Source of the DNA: Nakamurella aerolata
Lineage (GTDB): Bacteria > Actinomycetota > Actinomycetes > Mycobacteriales > Nakamurellaceae
Length of the DNA: 64,000 nucleotides
Reading direction: 5' to 3'
Assembly (NCBI RefSeq): GCF_013002705.1
Contig: NZ_JABEND010000013.1
Span: 1 to 64,000, forward strand
In this document: in pieces, positions 46,786 to 54,297 of the stretch
Position numbering within the stretch: the stretch's first letter is position 1
How the letters are laid out: each line of letters starts with the position of its first letter
Notes under the pieces: generated by a model
The model's database searches: none
What the model was told of the DNA's origin: nothing
The model's input: only the letters and a program-made list of their open reading frames with translations
Program-made: the position numbers and the translations under genes

Positions 46786-48072
46786 ATGCGCAGCCCGGTG
46801 CCCGATTACCTGCAGCAGATCCTCGACGAGTGCGGCGGCGACACCTCGGGTGCCACCGCCGACTACATTCCCGAGCTGGCCGCGGCCGATCCCGACCTGC
46901 TCGGGGTGTGCCTGTCCACCATCGACGGCACCAGGTACGAGGCCGGCGATGCCGAGGTCGCGGTGTCGATCCAGTCGATCTCGAAGCCGTTCGCCTATGC
47001 GCTGGCGATCGCCGAGCACGGACTGGATCACGTATTGCAGCGGGTCGGTGTTGAACCCAGCGGCGAGGCGTTCAACGAACTGTCGCTGGAACGGGACTCC
47101 GGCCGGCCGCTGAATCCGATGATCAACGCCGGCGCGCTCACCACCCACGCGTTGATCGGGCCACCGGACGCCGACGCCGAACAGCGCTTTGAGCTGGTGC
47201 GGCAAGGGCTTTCGGCCTTCGCCGGCCGAGAGCTGGAGGTGGACGAGGCCGTCTACTCCTCGGAGCTGGACACCGCCTACCGGAACATCGCCATCGCCAA
47301 CATGCTGCGCAGCTACGGCGTCATCGACCATGAGCCGATGGATGTGGTGGCGGGCTACACCCGGCAGTGCTCGGTGCTGGTCACCAGCCGTGACCTTGCC
47401 GCGATGGCCGCGACGCTGGCCAACGGAGGGGTGCAGCCGAGCACCGGCGAGCAGGTGGTCGAACGGTCGGTGGTGCGGCAGGTGTTGAGCGTGATGATGA
47501 CCTGCGGCATGTACGACGCCGCCGGCGACTGGATGTCCACCATCGGTTTCCCGGCGAAAAGTGGTGTCTCCGGCGGGATTCTCGGCGTTCTTCCCGGCCA
47601 GGTGGGCATCGCGACGCTGTCGCCGCGGCTGGATGACCACGGCAACAGCGTGCGCGGGGTGCAGCTGTGTTCGCGGATGTCCAGCGACATGGGCATGCAC
47701 ATCATGGAGCCGCCGGAGCCGGCCAGGGCGGTGGTGCGGCGCGACCGGGTGTTGCGCGGCCCGACCGGTCGCCGGGTGCGGGTACTCAGCCTGCAGGGCG
47801 CGATCCAGTTCAGCGGCGCCGAGCTGGCCCTGCACACCCTGCAGGACGGGCTGGACGGTGTCGACCGGCTGGTGCTCGACCTGCGCAGGGTGGCTTCGCT
47901 CAACGACGTCGCCCAGCGCATGCTGGCCGAAGCCGTCCGCCGGGTGCAGGCCGACAACATCGCTGTGACCGTGCTGGACCCGGAGCGCAGGCTGCCGGAA
48001 CCCGCTGCGGGACAACCGGTTCCGGAGTACGCGGACGACCTCACCGGGTACGCCGACCACGCCAGGGAGTAG
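46786..48072 (+). CDS. glsA: Glutaminase fused to a STAS domain
   Basis: A 428-residue protein. Residues 1-300 are a serine-dependent beta-lactamase-fold glutaminase: SIQSISKPFAYALA holds the catalytic Ser-x-x-Lys, with NPMINAGAL, YRNIAIANML and GFPAKSGVSGGI. Residues about 315-425 form a STAS domain (VRVLSLQGAIQFSGAELAL ... RLVLDLRRVASLNDVAQRML), as in SulP/anti-sigma antagonists. The enzyme makes glutamate and ammonia from glutamine. The STAS part may give regulation or oligomerisation. ATG at 46786 follows AGGA; ATG at 46777 is possible. Confidence 0.9.
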   Translation: MRSPVPDYLQQILDECGGDTSGATADYIPELAAADPDLLGVCLSTIDGTRYEAGDAEVAVSIQSISKPFAYALAIAEHGLDHVLQRVGVEPSGEAFNELSLERDSGRPLNPMINAGALTTHALIGPPDADAEQRFELVRQGLSAFAGRELEVDEAVYSSELDTAYRNIAIANMLRSYGVIDHEPMDVVAGYTRQCSVLVTSRDLAAMAATLANGGVQPSTGEQVVERSVVRQVLSVMMTCGMYDAAGDWMSTIGFPAKSGVSGGILGVLPGQVGIATLSPRLDDHGNSVRGVQLCSRMSSDMGMHIMEPPEPARAVVRRDRVLRGPTGRRVRVLSLQGAIQFSGAELALHTLQDGLDGVDRLVLDLRRVASLNDVAQRMLAEAVRRVQADNIAVTVLDPERRLPEPAAGQPVPEYADDLTGYADHARE

Positions 48073-48079
48073 GTCGGCC

Positions 48080-48187
48080 GCCTCACCCTGCTGCGCCGCC
48101 TCACCCTGCTGCGCCGCCTCACCCTGCTGCCCTGCCTCACTCTGCTGCGCTGCCCCACCATGCTGTGCTGTCTCACCCTCCTGGGGC
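48080..48187. repeat. 18-bp tandem repeat, about six units
   Basis: Units of GCCTCACCCTGCTGCGCC, increasingly degenerate toward the right, run from just after the glutaminase stop to the convergent dioxygenase stop. The unit is a multiple of three. It holds no gene; such minisatellites vary between strains. Confidence 0.7.
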
Positions 48188-49202
48188 GCCCTGCCCGGGT
48201 GCGCCGGCCGGCGCACCGCCGCCGGTCGGTGTGGTGCCGGTGTCCACCCCGGCGACCAGGCTGGCCCGGAAGCCGGCGGTGAGATTTCCGGTGACGGTGG
48301 CGAGCTGGTGCGCGCCGCCGTCGTCACCGAAGACGTTGTCGCTGCCGAGGCTGAGCCCGGCGAGGTTACCGACCGACTGCTGGTAGCCGTCGGTGGCGTA
48401 CACCTGCTCGCAGATGTGCTGCGGCAGCGCCATTTGCGACGTCGCGATCGCGTTACCGGCATCGCTGATCGAGGCGCGGTTTGGATAGACCTCGAAATGC
48501 ACGTGCGGCCACCGCCCTGAGTAGCAGGCCGGGAAGATGCTGGTGAAGCTCACCGTTCCGGTCTGGTCGGTGAGCTGCACCCCGCGCAGGTAGTTCTCGT
48601 TCTCGATCCCGGTGCCGTACAGCGAGTATGCCCCGTCCCGGTTGCAGTGCCAGGCATACACCGCCGCGTCGGCGAACGGTGCACCGCCGTTGGCCAGGTC
48701 AAGAATGGTGAACGCAAAGACGAACGGGACGCCCGGTGCCGTCGCCGACCCGGTGCCGAAGCTGGAGCGGATGTCGCTGCGGACGATGCCGGACTCGGTC
48801 AGCACGTCCGGCCCGTTCGAGCCGTCTCCCGGGTACGGGCCGGCCGTCTCGTCCGGGATCTCGGTGAGACCGGCCGAACCGCTTGCCGCGCTGCTGGATC
48901 CGCTGCCGGCCGATGCGCTGCTGCCCGTGCCGGTACTGCTCGACGTACCAGTGCTGCCCGACGTAACAGTGCTGCCCGACCTACCGGTGCTGCCGGCCTG
49001 GACGGCGCCACAGGCCGCCAGGGCGGCAGCCCCGGCGCCGAGGCCGAGCGCGCAGCACGCGCCGCCGGTTCAGCACCGTGCCGATGTCGAATTGCAGTCC
49101 CTGGTCCACCACCTCCTCGTCCGGGCGGGGCAGTGGCCGGCCCTGATACGAAGGCCCTGCTGGGAACTGGTCTTGGCCTGGTCCTGGCGTCGGTTCGGTC
49201 AT
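48173..49202 (-). pseudogene. Intradiol ring-cleavage dioxygenase, Tat lipoprotein, frameshifted
   Basis: The N-terminus starts at 49202 (MTEPTPGPGQDQF, AAGGA upstream) and reads to NRRRVLR, a twin-arginine motif. The frame then breaks near 49050. In another frame the sequence continues LGLGAGAAALAACG (lipobox), a Ser/Gly/Thr tether, then TEIPDETAGPYPGDGSNGPDV and the dioxygenase domain. That domain has ILDLANGGAPFADAAVYAWHCNRDGAYSLYG and PHVHFEVY, carrying the Fe(III) Tyr/His ligands. Two missing bases or one extra in a CGCGC run explains the break. It would act on catechol-like compounds outside the membrane if repaired. Confidence 0.75.
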
Positions 49203-49441
49203 CGTCGAATCCTTGGGTCGGAGAAGCATCCGTGGGGAAAAACGTTGTCCCCGATGGTGTTCGCCGTTGCTGTCGGACGGCTGTGCGTTGCCGGAGCTGA
49301 GCCTGTGGTTCCCTCGGCGGCCGCTCGGCCCGGGCGAGCCAGATGTTGCGCACCTCGACGATGCTGTGCCCGGCCGTCCCCAGACCCTTCGGCGCTGCGG
49401 GGCCGATGGTGGCAAGCGGCCGGGTCACCTAGGCTGGCGAG

Positions 49442-49756
49442 GTGCAGCGCAGCTTCTCCGGCGAGATCTGGTACTGGCGCGGGCCATCGCCGTTCCACTT
49501 CGTCACCGTGCCGGACGACGTTGCCGCACAACTGGAATCGCTGTCGCCACTGGTCAGTTACGGCTGGGGGATGATCCCCGCCGAGGTGCGGATCGGCGGC
49601 ACCGACTACTCCACCGCGCTGTGGCCGAAGAACGGCGGTTACATCGTCCCGATCAAGGATGCGGTGCGCCGGGCCGAGTCGATCGACCAGGGCGACACCG
49701 TCAGCATGCGGCTCACCGTCCGCGAAGAGCCGCCGCGACCACGCCGCCGCGGCTGA
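49442..49756 (+). CDS. DUF1905 protein
   Basis: A 104-residue small barrel protein: VQRSFSGEIWYWRGPSPFHFVTVPDDVAAQLE ... GWGMIPAEVRIGGTDYSTALWPKNGGYIVPIKDAVRRAE ... GDTVSMRLTV. This is the complete DUF1905 pattern; family function is unknown. GTG at 49442 is the start. A second DUF1905 gene lies 36 bp to the right in opposite orientation, which suggests duplication and divergence. Confidence 0.82.
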   Translation: MQRSFSGEIWYWRGPSPFHFVTVPDDVAAQLESLSPLVSYGWGMIPAEVRIGGTDYSTALWPKNGGYIVPIKDAVRRAESIDQGDTVSMRLTVREEPPRPRRRG

Positions 49757-49792
49757 CCCGGCGTCGGCAAGACGCGCTGACCGGTGCAGAGT

Positions 49793-50227
49793 TCAGCGCA
49801 GGGCGGCGAGCACCCTGTCCACCCGGCGTCGCCGGGTCTCCGCCGCCTTCGCGCCGGTCACCAGCTCGACATGCCCGCGCTGCTTGCTGAAGGACAGCGC
49901 GTCGAAGGCGGCTTGCAACCCCGCGGTGTTCAGCGCATCGGCCAGATCGTCCGGAACGTTGACGGTGCGTTCGGCGGTGTCCAGCGCCAACCCGACGGTG
50001 ATGGTGTCGCCGGCGGAAACACCTGCGGCGGTGCGGTTCTCGGCGCTCAGCGGCAGCATGAACACCCCGCCGTACACGGCAACCGTACTGCGGTAGCGGT
50101 GCCGGCCGATGTGCACCGTCACCTTCGGCTTCTTTCCCGAGCCCAGCTCGGCGACCACCTCGGGCGGAACCTGAAACCCGGTGGCCGTCTTGCCGTGCAG
50201 TTCCAGCGTCGTGGTAAAGCGGATCAT
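49793..50227 (-). CDS. DUF1905-YdeI/OmpD-associated family protein
   Basis: A 144-residue protein. The N-terminal DUF1905 barrel (IRFTTTLELHGKTATGFQVPPEVVAELG ... YGGVFMLPLSAENRTAAGVSAGDTITVGLALD) is joined to a C-terminal helical OmpD/YdeI region (VPDDLADALNTAGLQAAFDALSFSKQRGHVELVTGAKAAETRRRRVDRVL). Related proteins are annotated as bacteriocin-protection or stress proteins, without firm biochemistry. It is convergent with the other DUF1905 gene and divergent from the ECF41-controlled gene. Confidence 0.82.
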   Translation of the reverse strand: MIRFTTTLELHGKTATGFQVPPEVVAELGSGKKPKVTVHIGRHRYRSTVAVYGGVFMLPLSAENRTAAGVSAGDTITVGLALDTAERTVNVPDDLADALNTAGLQAAFDALSFSKQRGHVELVTGAKAAETRRRRVDRVLAALR

Positions 50228-50265
50228 CCGATCAGTATGAGCCGGCTCACGCTGCGACCTGTCGA

Positions 50266-50292
50266 TGTCACACCAGGGCGCCGGCCGGTGTC
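50266..50292 (+). promoter_or_regulatory. ECF41-type promoter of the carboxymuconolactone decarboxylase gene
   Basis: TGTCACA (50266-50272), a 16-bp spacer and TGTC (50289-50292) match the known ECF41 target consensus TGTCACA-n16-CGTC, exact at -35 and three of four at -10. It lies 52 bp before the start of the gene that ECF41 factors typically control. The cognate sigma factor is the next gene. Confidence 0.75.
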
Positions 50293-50344
50293 CTGATGCC
50301 GTATCCCGATCAGACCGATCACCCCGAGCCGTCCAGGAGCAACC

Positions 50345-50935
50345 ATGAGCAATCCTCGCATTCCCGCCGCGAAAGTCACCGGACTGTACGGAAGGGTGGT
50401 CAGCATCGTTTCCCGGCGGCTGCTCGGCCGCGTTCCCGAGCCGTTGGGCATCTACTTCCACAACCGCAAGGTGCTCGGCAGCTACCTGTCTATCAGCCAG
50501 AAGTCCCAGCGCTGGAACGCCTGCGACGCCGGCTTGAAGTCGTACGCGCACATGGCGGTGGCCGCCCAACTGGGTTGCAGCTGGTGTCTGGACTTCGGCT
50601 ACTTCGAGGCCTTCAATAAGAATCTGAACCTGGACAAGGCGCGGGAAGTGCCGCGTTGGCGCGAATCCACGGTGTTCACCGAACTGGAGCGGGACGTGCT
50701 CAGCTATGCCGAAGCGATGACGCTGTCGCCGCCGCAGGTGGACGAGGCGTTGTCGGCCCGGCTCCTCGGTGCGCTCGGTGCGCCCGCCCTGGTGGAACTC
50801 ACCGCGTTGATCGCGCTGGCCAACTTCTATGCACGATCCAACGTCGCGTTCGGCATCGAATCGGAGGGTTACGCCGACGCCTGCCAACTGCGTCCGCTCG
50901 CCGCCGCGCCGCAGGCTGCCGGCGTGCCGTCGTGA
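50345..50935 (+). CDS. Carboxymuconolactone decarboxylase-family protein (ECF41 partner)
   Basis: A 196-residue AhpD-fold protein. The redox CxxC lies in AAQLGCSWCLDFGYFEAF, the AhpD/CMD active site, and helices follow to LTALIALANFYARSNVAFGIES. CMD-family proteins reduce peroxides or act as decarboxylases; those beside ECF41 sigma factors are of unknown substrate. AGGAGC is upstream of the ATG. It has an ECF41-like promoter and is coupled (GTGATCATG) to the sigma-factor gene. Confidence 0.88.
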   Translation: MSNPRIPAAKVTGLYGRVVSIVSRRLLGRVPEPLGIYFHNRKVLGSYLSISQKSQRWNACDAGLKSYAHMAVAAQLGCSWCLDFGYFEAFNKNLNLDKAREVPRWRESTVFTELERDVLSYAEAMTLSPPQVDEALSARLLGALGAPALVELTALIALANFYARSNVAFGIESEGYADACQLRPLAAAPQAAGVPS

Positions 50936-50937
50936 TC

Positions 50938-51873
50938 ATGAATCGCCGCAACAGTTTCGGGAGTTCTCCGGACGAGCGTGCCGGCGACCCACCGGGTGCC
51001 GGCACCGGCACCGACGTGTTCGTCACCCACCGCAGCCTGCTGTTCACCGTTGCGTATGAGCTGCTGGGTTCCGCCGCCGACGCCGAGGACGTGGTGCAGG
51101 AGACCTGGTTACGCTGGTCCGCCGCCGCGCGGGACGAGGTCCGCGAGCCGCGTGCCTACCTGGTGCGGATCGTCACCAGGCAGGCGCTCAACCGGCTCCG
51201 CACCCTGGCCCGCCGCCGCGAGGACTACGTGGGCGACTGGCTGCCGGAACCGCTGCTCACCAGCCCCGACCTCGCCGACGACGTCGAACTCGCCGAAAGC
51301 GTTTCGCTGGCAATGTTGACGGTGCTGGAGACGCTCACCCCCACGGAGCGGGCGGTGTTCGTCCTGCACGAGGTGTTCGGCGAGTCCTACGACGACATCG
51401 CCGCTGCCATCGACAAGCAGCCGGCCGCCGTCCGGCAACTCGCGCACCGGGCCCGCGAGCACGTGGCGGCGCGGCGACCGCGGCAGCGGGTCAGCGCGGC
51501 GCAACAACGAGCCGTCATGCAGAGCTTCGTGCAGGCGGTCAACAGCGGCGACCTGGCCGGCCTGGTCGACGCGCTGGCCCCCGACGTGGTGCTGACCACC
51601 GACGGTGGCGGGCTGAAGAAGTCCGCGCTCCGCCCGATTGTCGGCGTCGACAAGGTGCTGCGGTTCCTGCTCGCCGTGACGCCGACCGGGCCGGCGATCA
51701 GGGCAAGCACGCTGACGGTGAACGGTGAGCCGGCACTGCGGATCGATATCGACGGCGCGGTGGACTCCATCGTCACCGCCGAGATCGTCGACGGCGCCGT
51801 GACCGGGCTGTATGCCGTGCGCAACCCGGAGAAGCTCACCGCACTCGCCGACGAGGTGCCGCTCAGCAGGTGA
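50938..51873 (+). CDS. sigJ: ECF41-group RNA polymerase sigma factor (SigJ-like)
   Basis: A 311-residue sigma factor. Region 2: FVTHRSLLFTVAYELLGSAADAEDVVQETWLRWS. Region 4: LTPTERAVFVLHEVFGESYDDIAAAIDKQPAAVRQLAHRAREHVAARRPR. A C-terminal SnoaL-like domain (QSFVQAVNSGDLAGLVDALAPDVVLTTDGGG ... AVRNPEKL) replaces a separate anti-sigma factor, as is known for ECF41. The ATG at 50938 is favoured; GTG at 50932 overlaps the preceding stop. It likely directs RNA polymerase to 50266-50292. Confidence 0.92.
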   Translation: MNRRNSFGSSPDERAGDPPGAGTGTDVFVTHRSLLFTVAYELLGSAADAEDVVQETWLRWSAAARDEVREPRAYLVRIVTRQALNRLRTLARRREDYVGDWLPEPLLTSPDLADDVELAESVSLAMLTVLETLTPTERAVFVLHEVFGESYDDIAAAIDKQPAAVRQLAHRAREHVAARRPRQRVSAAQQRAVMQSFVQAVNSGDLAGLVDALAPDVVLTTDGGGLKKSALRPIVGVDKVLRFLLAVTPTGPAIRASTLTVNGEPALRIDIDGAVDSIVTAEIVDGAVTGLYAVRNPEKLTALADEVPLSR

Positions 51874-51903
51874 GCTCGGTGTGCTTGGTGTGCTTGCTGG
51901 CCG

Positions 51904-53007
51904 TCAATGAGCAGGGTCGGCCAGCGCAGGAAGCAGCCGACCCGAGAAAAACTGTTGGTAGCCAAGCTGATCCGGGCCGAGGAACCGCAGCTCCAGCTCG
52001 TCGGCGCCGGCGTCCAACAGCTGCCGGATGCGGGCCACATGCGGTTCCGGCGTGTCCCCGACCACCACCTTGGGCGCCAACTCGGCCGGATCGGTGGCGC
52101 GCAGCAGCTGCTCGAAATCGCGGGTGGTGCGCACCTCGGCGCTGGGATACCGCACCGCAAGATTCGGTGCGTCGGCCAGCGCCGCGGCAGCGCCCGCTTC
52201 GTCCGTCGGGCGCACCAGCGCGTGGTGCGAGCGGACCACCAGTTGCAGCGACGCCGGATCCCGGCCGGCCGCCTCCGCACCGGCGCGCATCCGCTCGCCC
52301 AGCAACCGCACCTGCGCGGGATCGGACGACTCGGTGAGAATGCCGTCGGCGACCGCCCCCGCGCGCCGGGCGGTGACCGGCCCCGACGTCGCCACCAGCA
52401 CCGCGGGCCGCTGCCCCGACAGCGTCCATAGCCGACTCTGCTCCAGCGTGAAATGCTCGCCGCTGTGCCGGATCTCCTTGCCGGAGAACAGTTTCCGGAT
52501 GATCTCCAACGCCTCGAACATCCTGGCGATGCGCTGCGGCGGCTCCGGCCAGTAGCTGCCGGCCAGATGCTCGTTGATCAACTCACCGGCGCCGAGCACC
52601 AGCCGGTGCCCGCCCGGGTACAGGTCGGCCAGCGTCGCCGACGCCTGCGCCACCACCGCGGGATGCATCCGGTGGGACACCCCAATGACGCCGGGGTGCA
52701 CCGCCAACGGTTCCGCCGGCGCCGCTGTCGCTTGCGCGGCTTGCCCGGCCGCTGGGAGTTGGGTGGCTTGGCCGGCTGGCGCTGTGGCTTGCGCGGCTGC
52801 TGGCGCTGTGGCTTGGGCGGCTGCCGCCGCGACGGCCCAGACGAAGGGGGCCTGGCCCTGCGCAGCCGTCCACGGCGCAAACCGGTCAGACAGCACCACA
52901 CCATCGAAGCCGTTGCGTGCAGCGGCCGTCGCCAACTCGACCGCCGCCCGTGGTGCGGTGCGCTCCAGCGCGATCACGATGCAAAAGCGAGTCACACCGG
53001 CCATCAT
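51904..53007 (-). CDS. LLM-class F420-dependent oxidoreductase
   Basis: A 367-residue luciferase-like TIM-barrel protein. It begins TRFCIVIALERTAPRAAVELATAAARNGFDGVVLSDRFAPW and has VHPGVIGVSHRMHPAVVAQASATLADLYPGGHRLVLGAGELINEHLAG, the cofactor-binding layout of F420-dependent G6PD-like enzymes. ARMFEALEIIRKLFSG follows. Around residues 60-100 an Ala/Gln/Pro repeat (AQATAP units) interrupts the barrel; it comes from a DNA minisatellite and is not usual in the family. The substrate is unknown. Confidence 0.85.
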   Translation of the reverse strand: MMAGVTRFCIVIALERTAPRAAVELATAAARNGFDGVVLSDRFAPWTAAQGQAPFVWAVAAAAAQATAPAAAQATAPAGQATQLPAAGQAAQATAAPAEPLAVHPGVIGVSHRMHPAVVAQASATLADLYPGGHRLVLGAGELINEHLAGSYWPEPPQRIARMFEALEIIRKLFSGKEIRHSGEHFTLEQSRLWTLSGQRPAVLVATSGPVTARRAGAVADGILTESSDPAQVRLLGERMRAGAEAAGRDPASLQLVVRSHHALVRPTDEAGAAAALADAPNLAVRYPSAEVRTTRDFEQLLRATDPAELAPKVVVGDTPEPHVARIRQLLDAGADELELRFLGPDQLGYQQFFSGRLLPALADPAH

Positions 53008-53633
53008 GCGGCATCCCAGCAGCGGGCCAACGAGGTTCCCGACCCGATCCGGGGCCTCCCGCCGGCGCCGAGTGAGTTGCTGAACTCATGAAGAGCTGGC
53101 GGAACCCGAGGTGGCTCCGGCAATGCTCCGTGTGGCGGAGCATTGCCTGAGCCTCGCGCTGCGGTCACCGGGAGGAGGGAGGAAAGAGGGCAGGGGAAAA
53201 ATCGGCGGCTGGAAATGCGTTTGCGCTGGTGGGATTCCGGGGCGAGACATCGAGGCGCCGATTTTTCCACTGACGGCGGGCACCGATCGGCACCCTCACG
53301 CACCGCAAGACCGACGCACCGAGGACCGGCACCGAACCAACAACGGAAAAATGTGCAGCTCGACGCGATGTTGCGAAAACTGACCTGCGGCAACATCATT
53401 CGAGGCGCCGATTTTTCCGCTGAGCTCCACCTCGCTGGCGCTTCACCTCCCTGGCACAGCACCCCACCGGCACTGCGGGTCACTGGCACGGCGGGTCACT
53501 GGCACGGCGCGTCACTGGTACTGCCCGGCCCCTGGCACCAACGCCGACGTACCCGGCTCGGTGCGCACACCGCTGGTGGTGGCCGGCCACCGACTTGTTG
53601 CCGGGCCTTCGGGTCGGCAGTAGCGTCCAGGTC
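53008..53633. other. Repeat-rich region without a gene
   Basis: No gene is supported in these 626 bp. It contains CGAGGCGCCGATTTTTCC twice, exactly 150 bp apart (53251-53268 and 53401-53418). A related inverted copy GGAAAAATCGGCGG begins at 53195. An 8-bp inverted repeat GATGTTGC/GCAACATC spans 53367-53397, and short TCACTGGCACGGC repeats occupy about 53478-53520. Confidence 0.5.
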
Positions 53634-54011
53634 ATGGCCGATCAGCGGGATACCTCAACGAGTTCAGACGCCGACACTCAGGCGATCAACCCGAGCGTGC
53701 CGCCCAGCGGCCCCGGCTGTGTCGAGTGCGACGAGTCCGGCAGCTGGTGGGTGCACCTGCGTCGGTGCGCGGCGTGCGGACACGTCGGCTGCTGCGACAG
53801 TTCACCGAACAAGCACGCCACCGCCCACTACCGCGAAACCGGGCACCCGGTGATCGCCAGCTACGAGCCCGGCGAAGACTGGTTCTACGACTACCGCACC
53901 GAGGAACTCACCGAGGGCGTGCCACTCGCCCCGCCGGAGAGCCACCCGGAGGACCAGTCGGTTCCCGGCCCCGCCGACCGAGTGCCGCCCAACTGGCGCG
54001 ACTACCTGTGA
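53634..54011 (+). CDS. UBP-type zinc-finger protein
   Basis: A 125-residue protein with a ZnF-UBP domain: CVECDESGSWWVHLRRCAACGHVGCCDSSPNKHATAHYRETGHPVIASYEPGEDWFYDYR. The paired CxxC motifs and His residues match the zinc ligands, and the aromatic pocket is present. In eukaryotes this fold binds ubiquitin C-termini; the bacterial role is unknown. ATG at 53634. It ends exactly where three 96-bp repeats begin and precedes the GMC oxidoreductase. Confidence 0.88.
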   Translation: MADQRDTSTSSDADTQAINPSVPPSGPGCVECDESGSWWVHLRRCAACGHVGCCDSSPNKHATAHYRETGHPVIASYEPGEDWFYDYRTEELTEGVPLAPPESHPEDQSVPGPADRVPPNWRDYL

Positions 54012-54297
54012 GCCGACAGCGAGCGGAGGCAACGAGGTCCGGAGCGAGGAACGAGCGCAGGATCGAGGCCCGCAGCGAGCGCGGAGGCGAACAATCCAGC
54101 CCTGTGAGCCGACAGCGAGCGGAGGCAACGAGGTCCGGAGCGAGGAACGAGCGCAGGATCGAGGCCCGCAGCGAGCGCGGAGGCGAACAATCCAGCCCTG
54201 TGAGCCGACAGCGAGCGGAGGCAAAACGAGGTCCGGAGCGAGGAACGAGCGCAGGATCGAGGCCCGCAGCGAGCGCGGAGGCGAACAATCCAGCACT
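54008..54297 (+). repeat. Three 96-bp tandem repeats between two genes
   Basis: Units 54008-54103, 54104-54199 and 54200-54297 each start GTGAGCCGACAGCG. The first two are nearly identical; the third has two extra bases (GCAAAACG for GCAACG) and a changed end. The first unit includes the zinc-finger stop codon, and the GMC gene starts with the same GTGAGCC. The unit is rich in GAGCGAGGAACGAGCG and a multiple of three, open on both strands. It appears to be intergenic DNA multiplied by slippage or unequal crossing over. Confidence 0.85.

Noticed and set aside
54008-54297. CRISPR array
   Set aside because: Repeats are contiguous 96-bp units with no variable spacers and no cas genes nearby.
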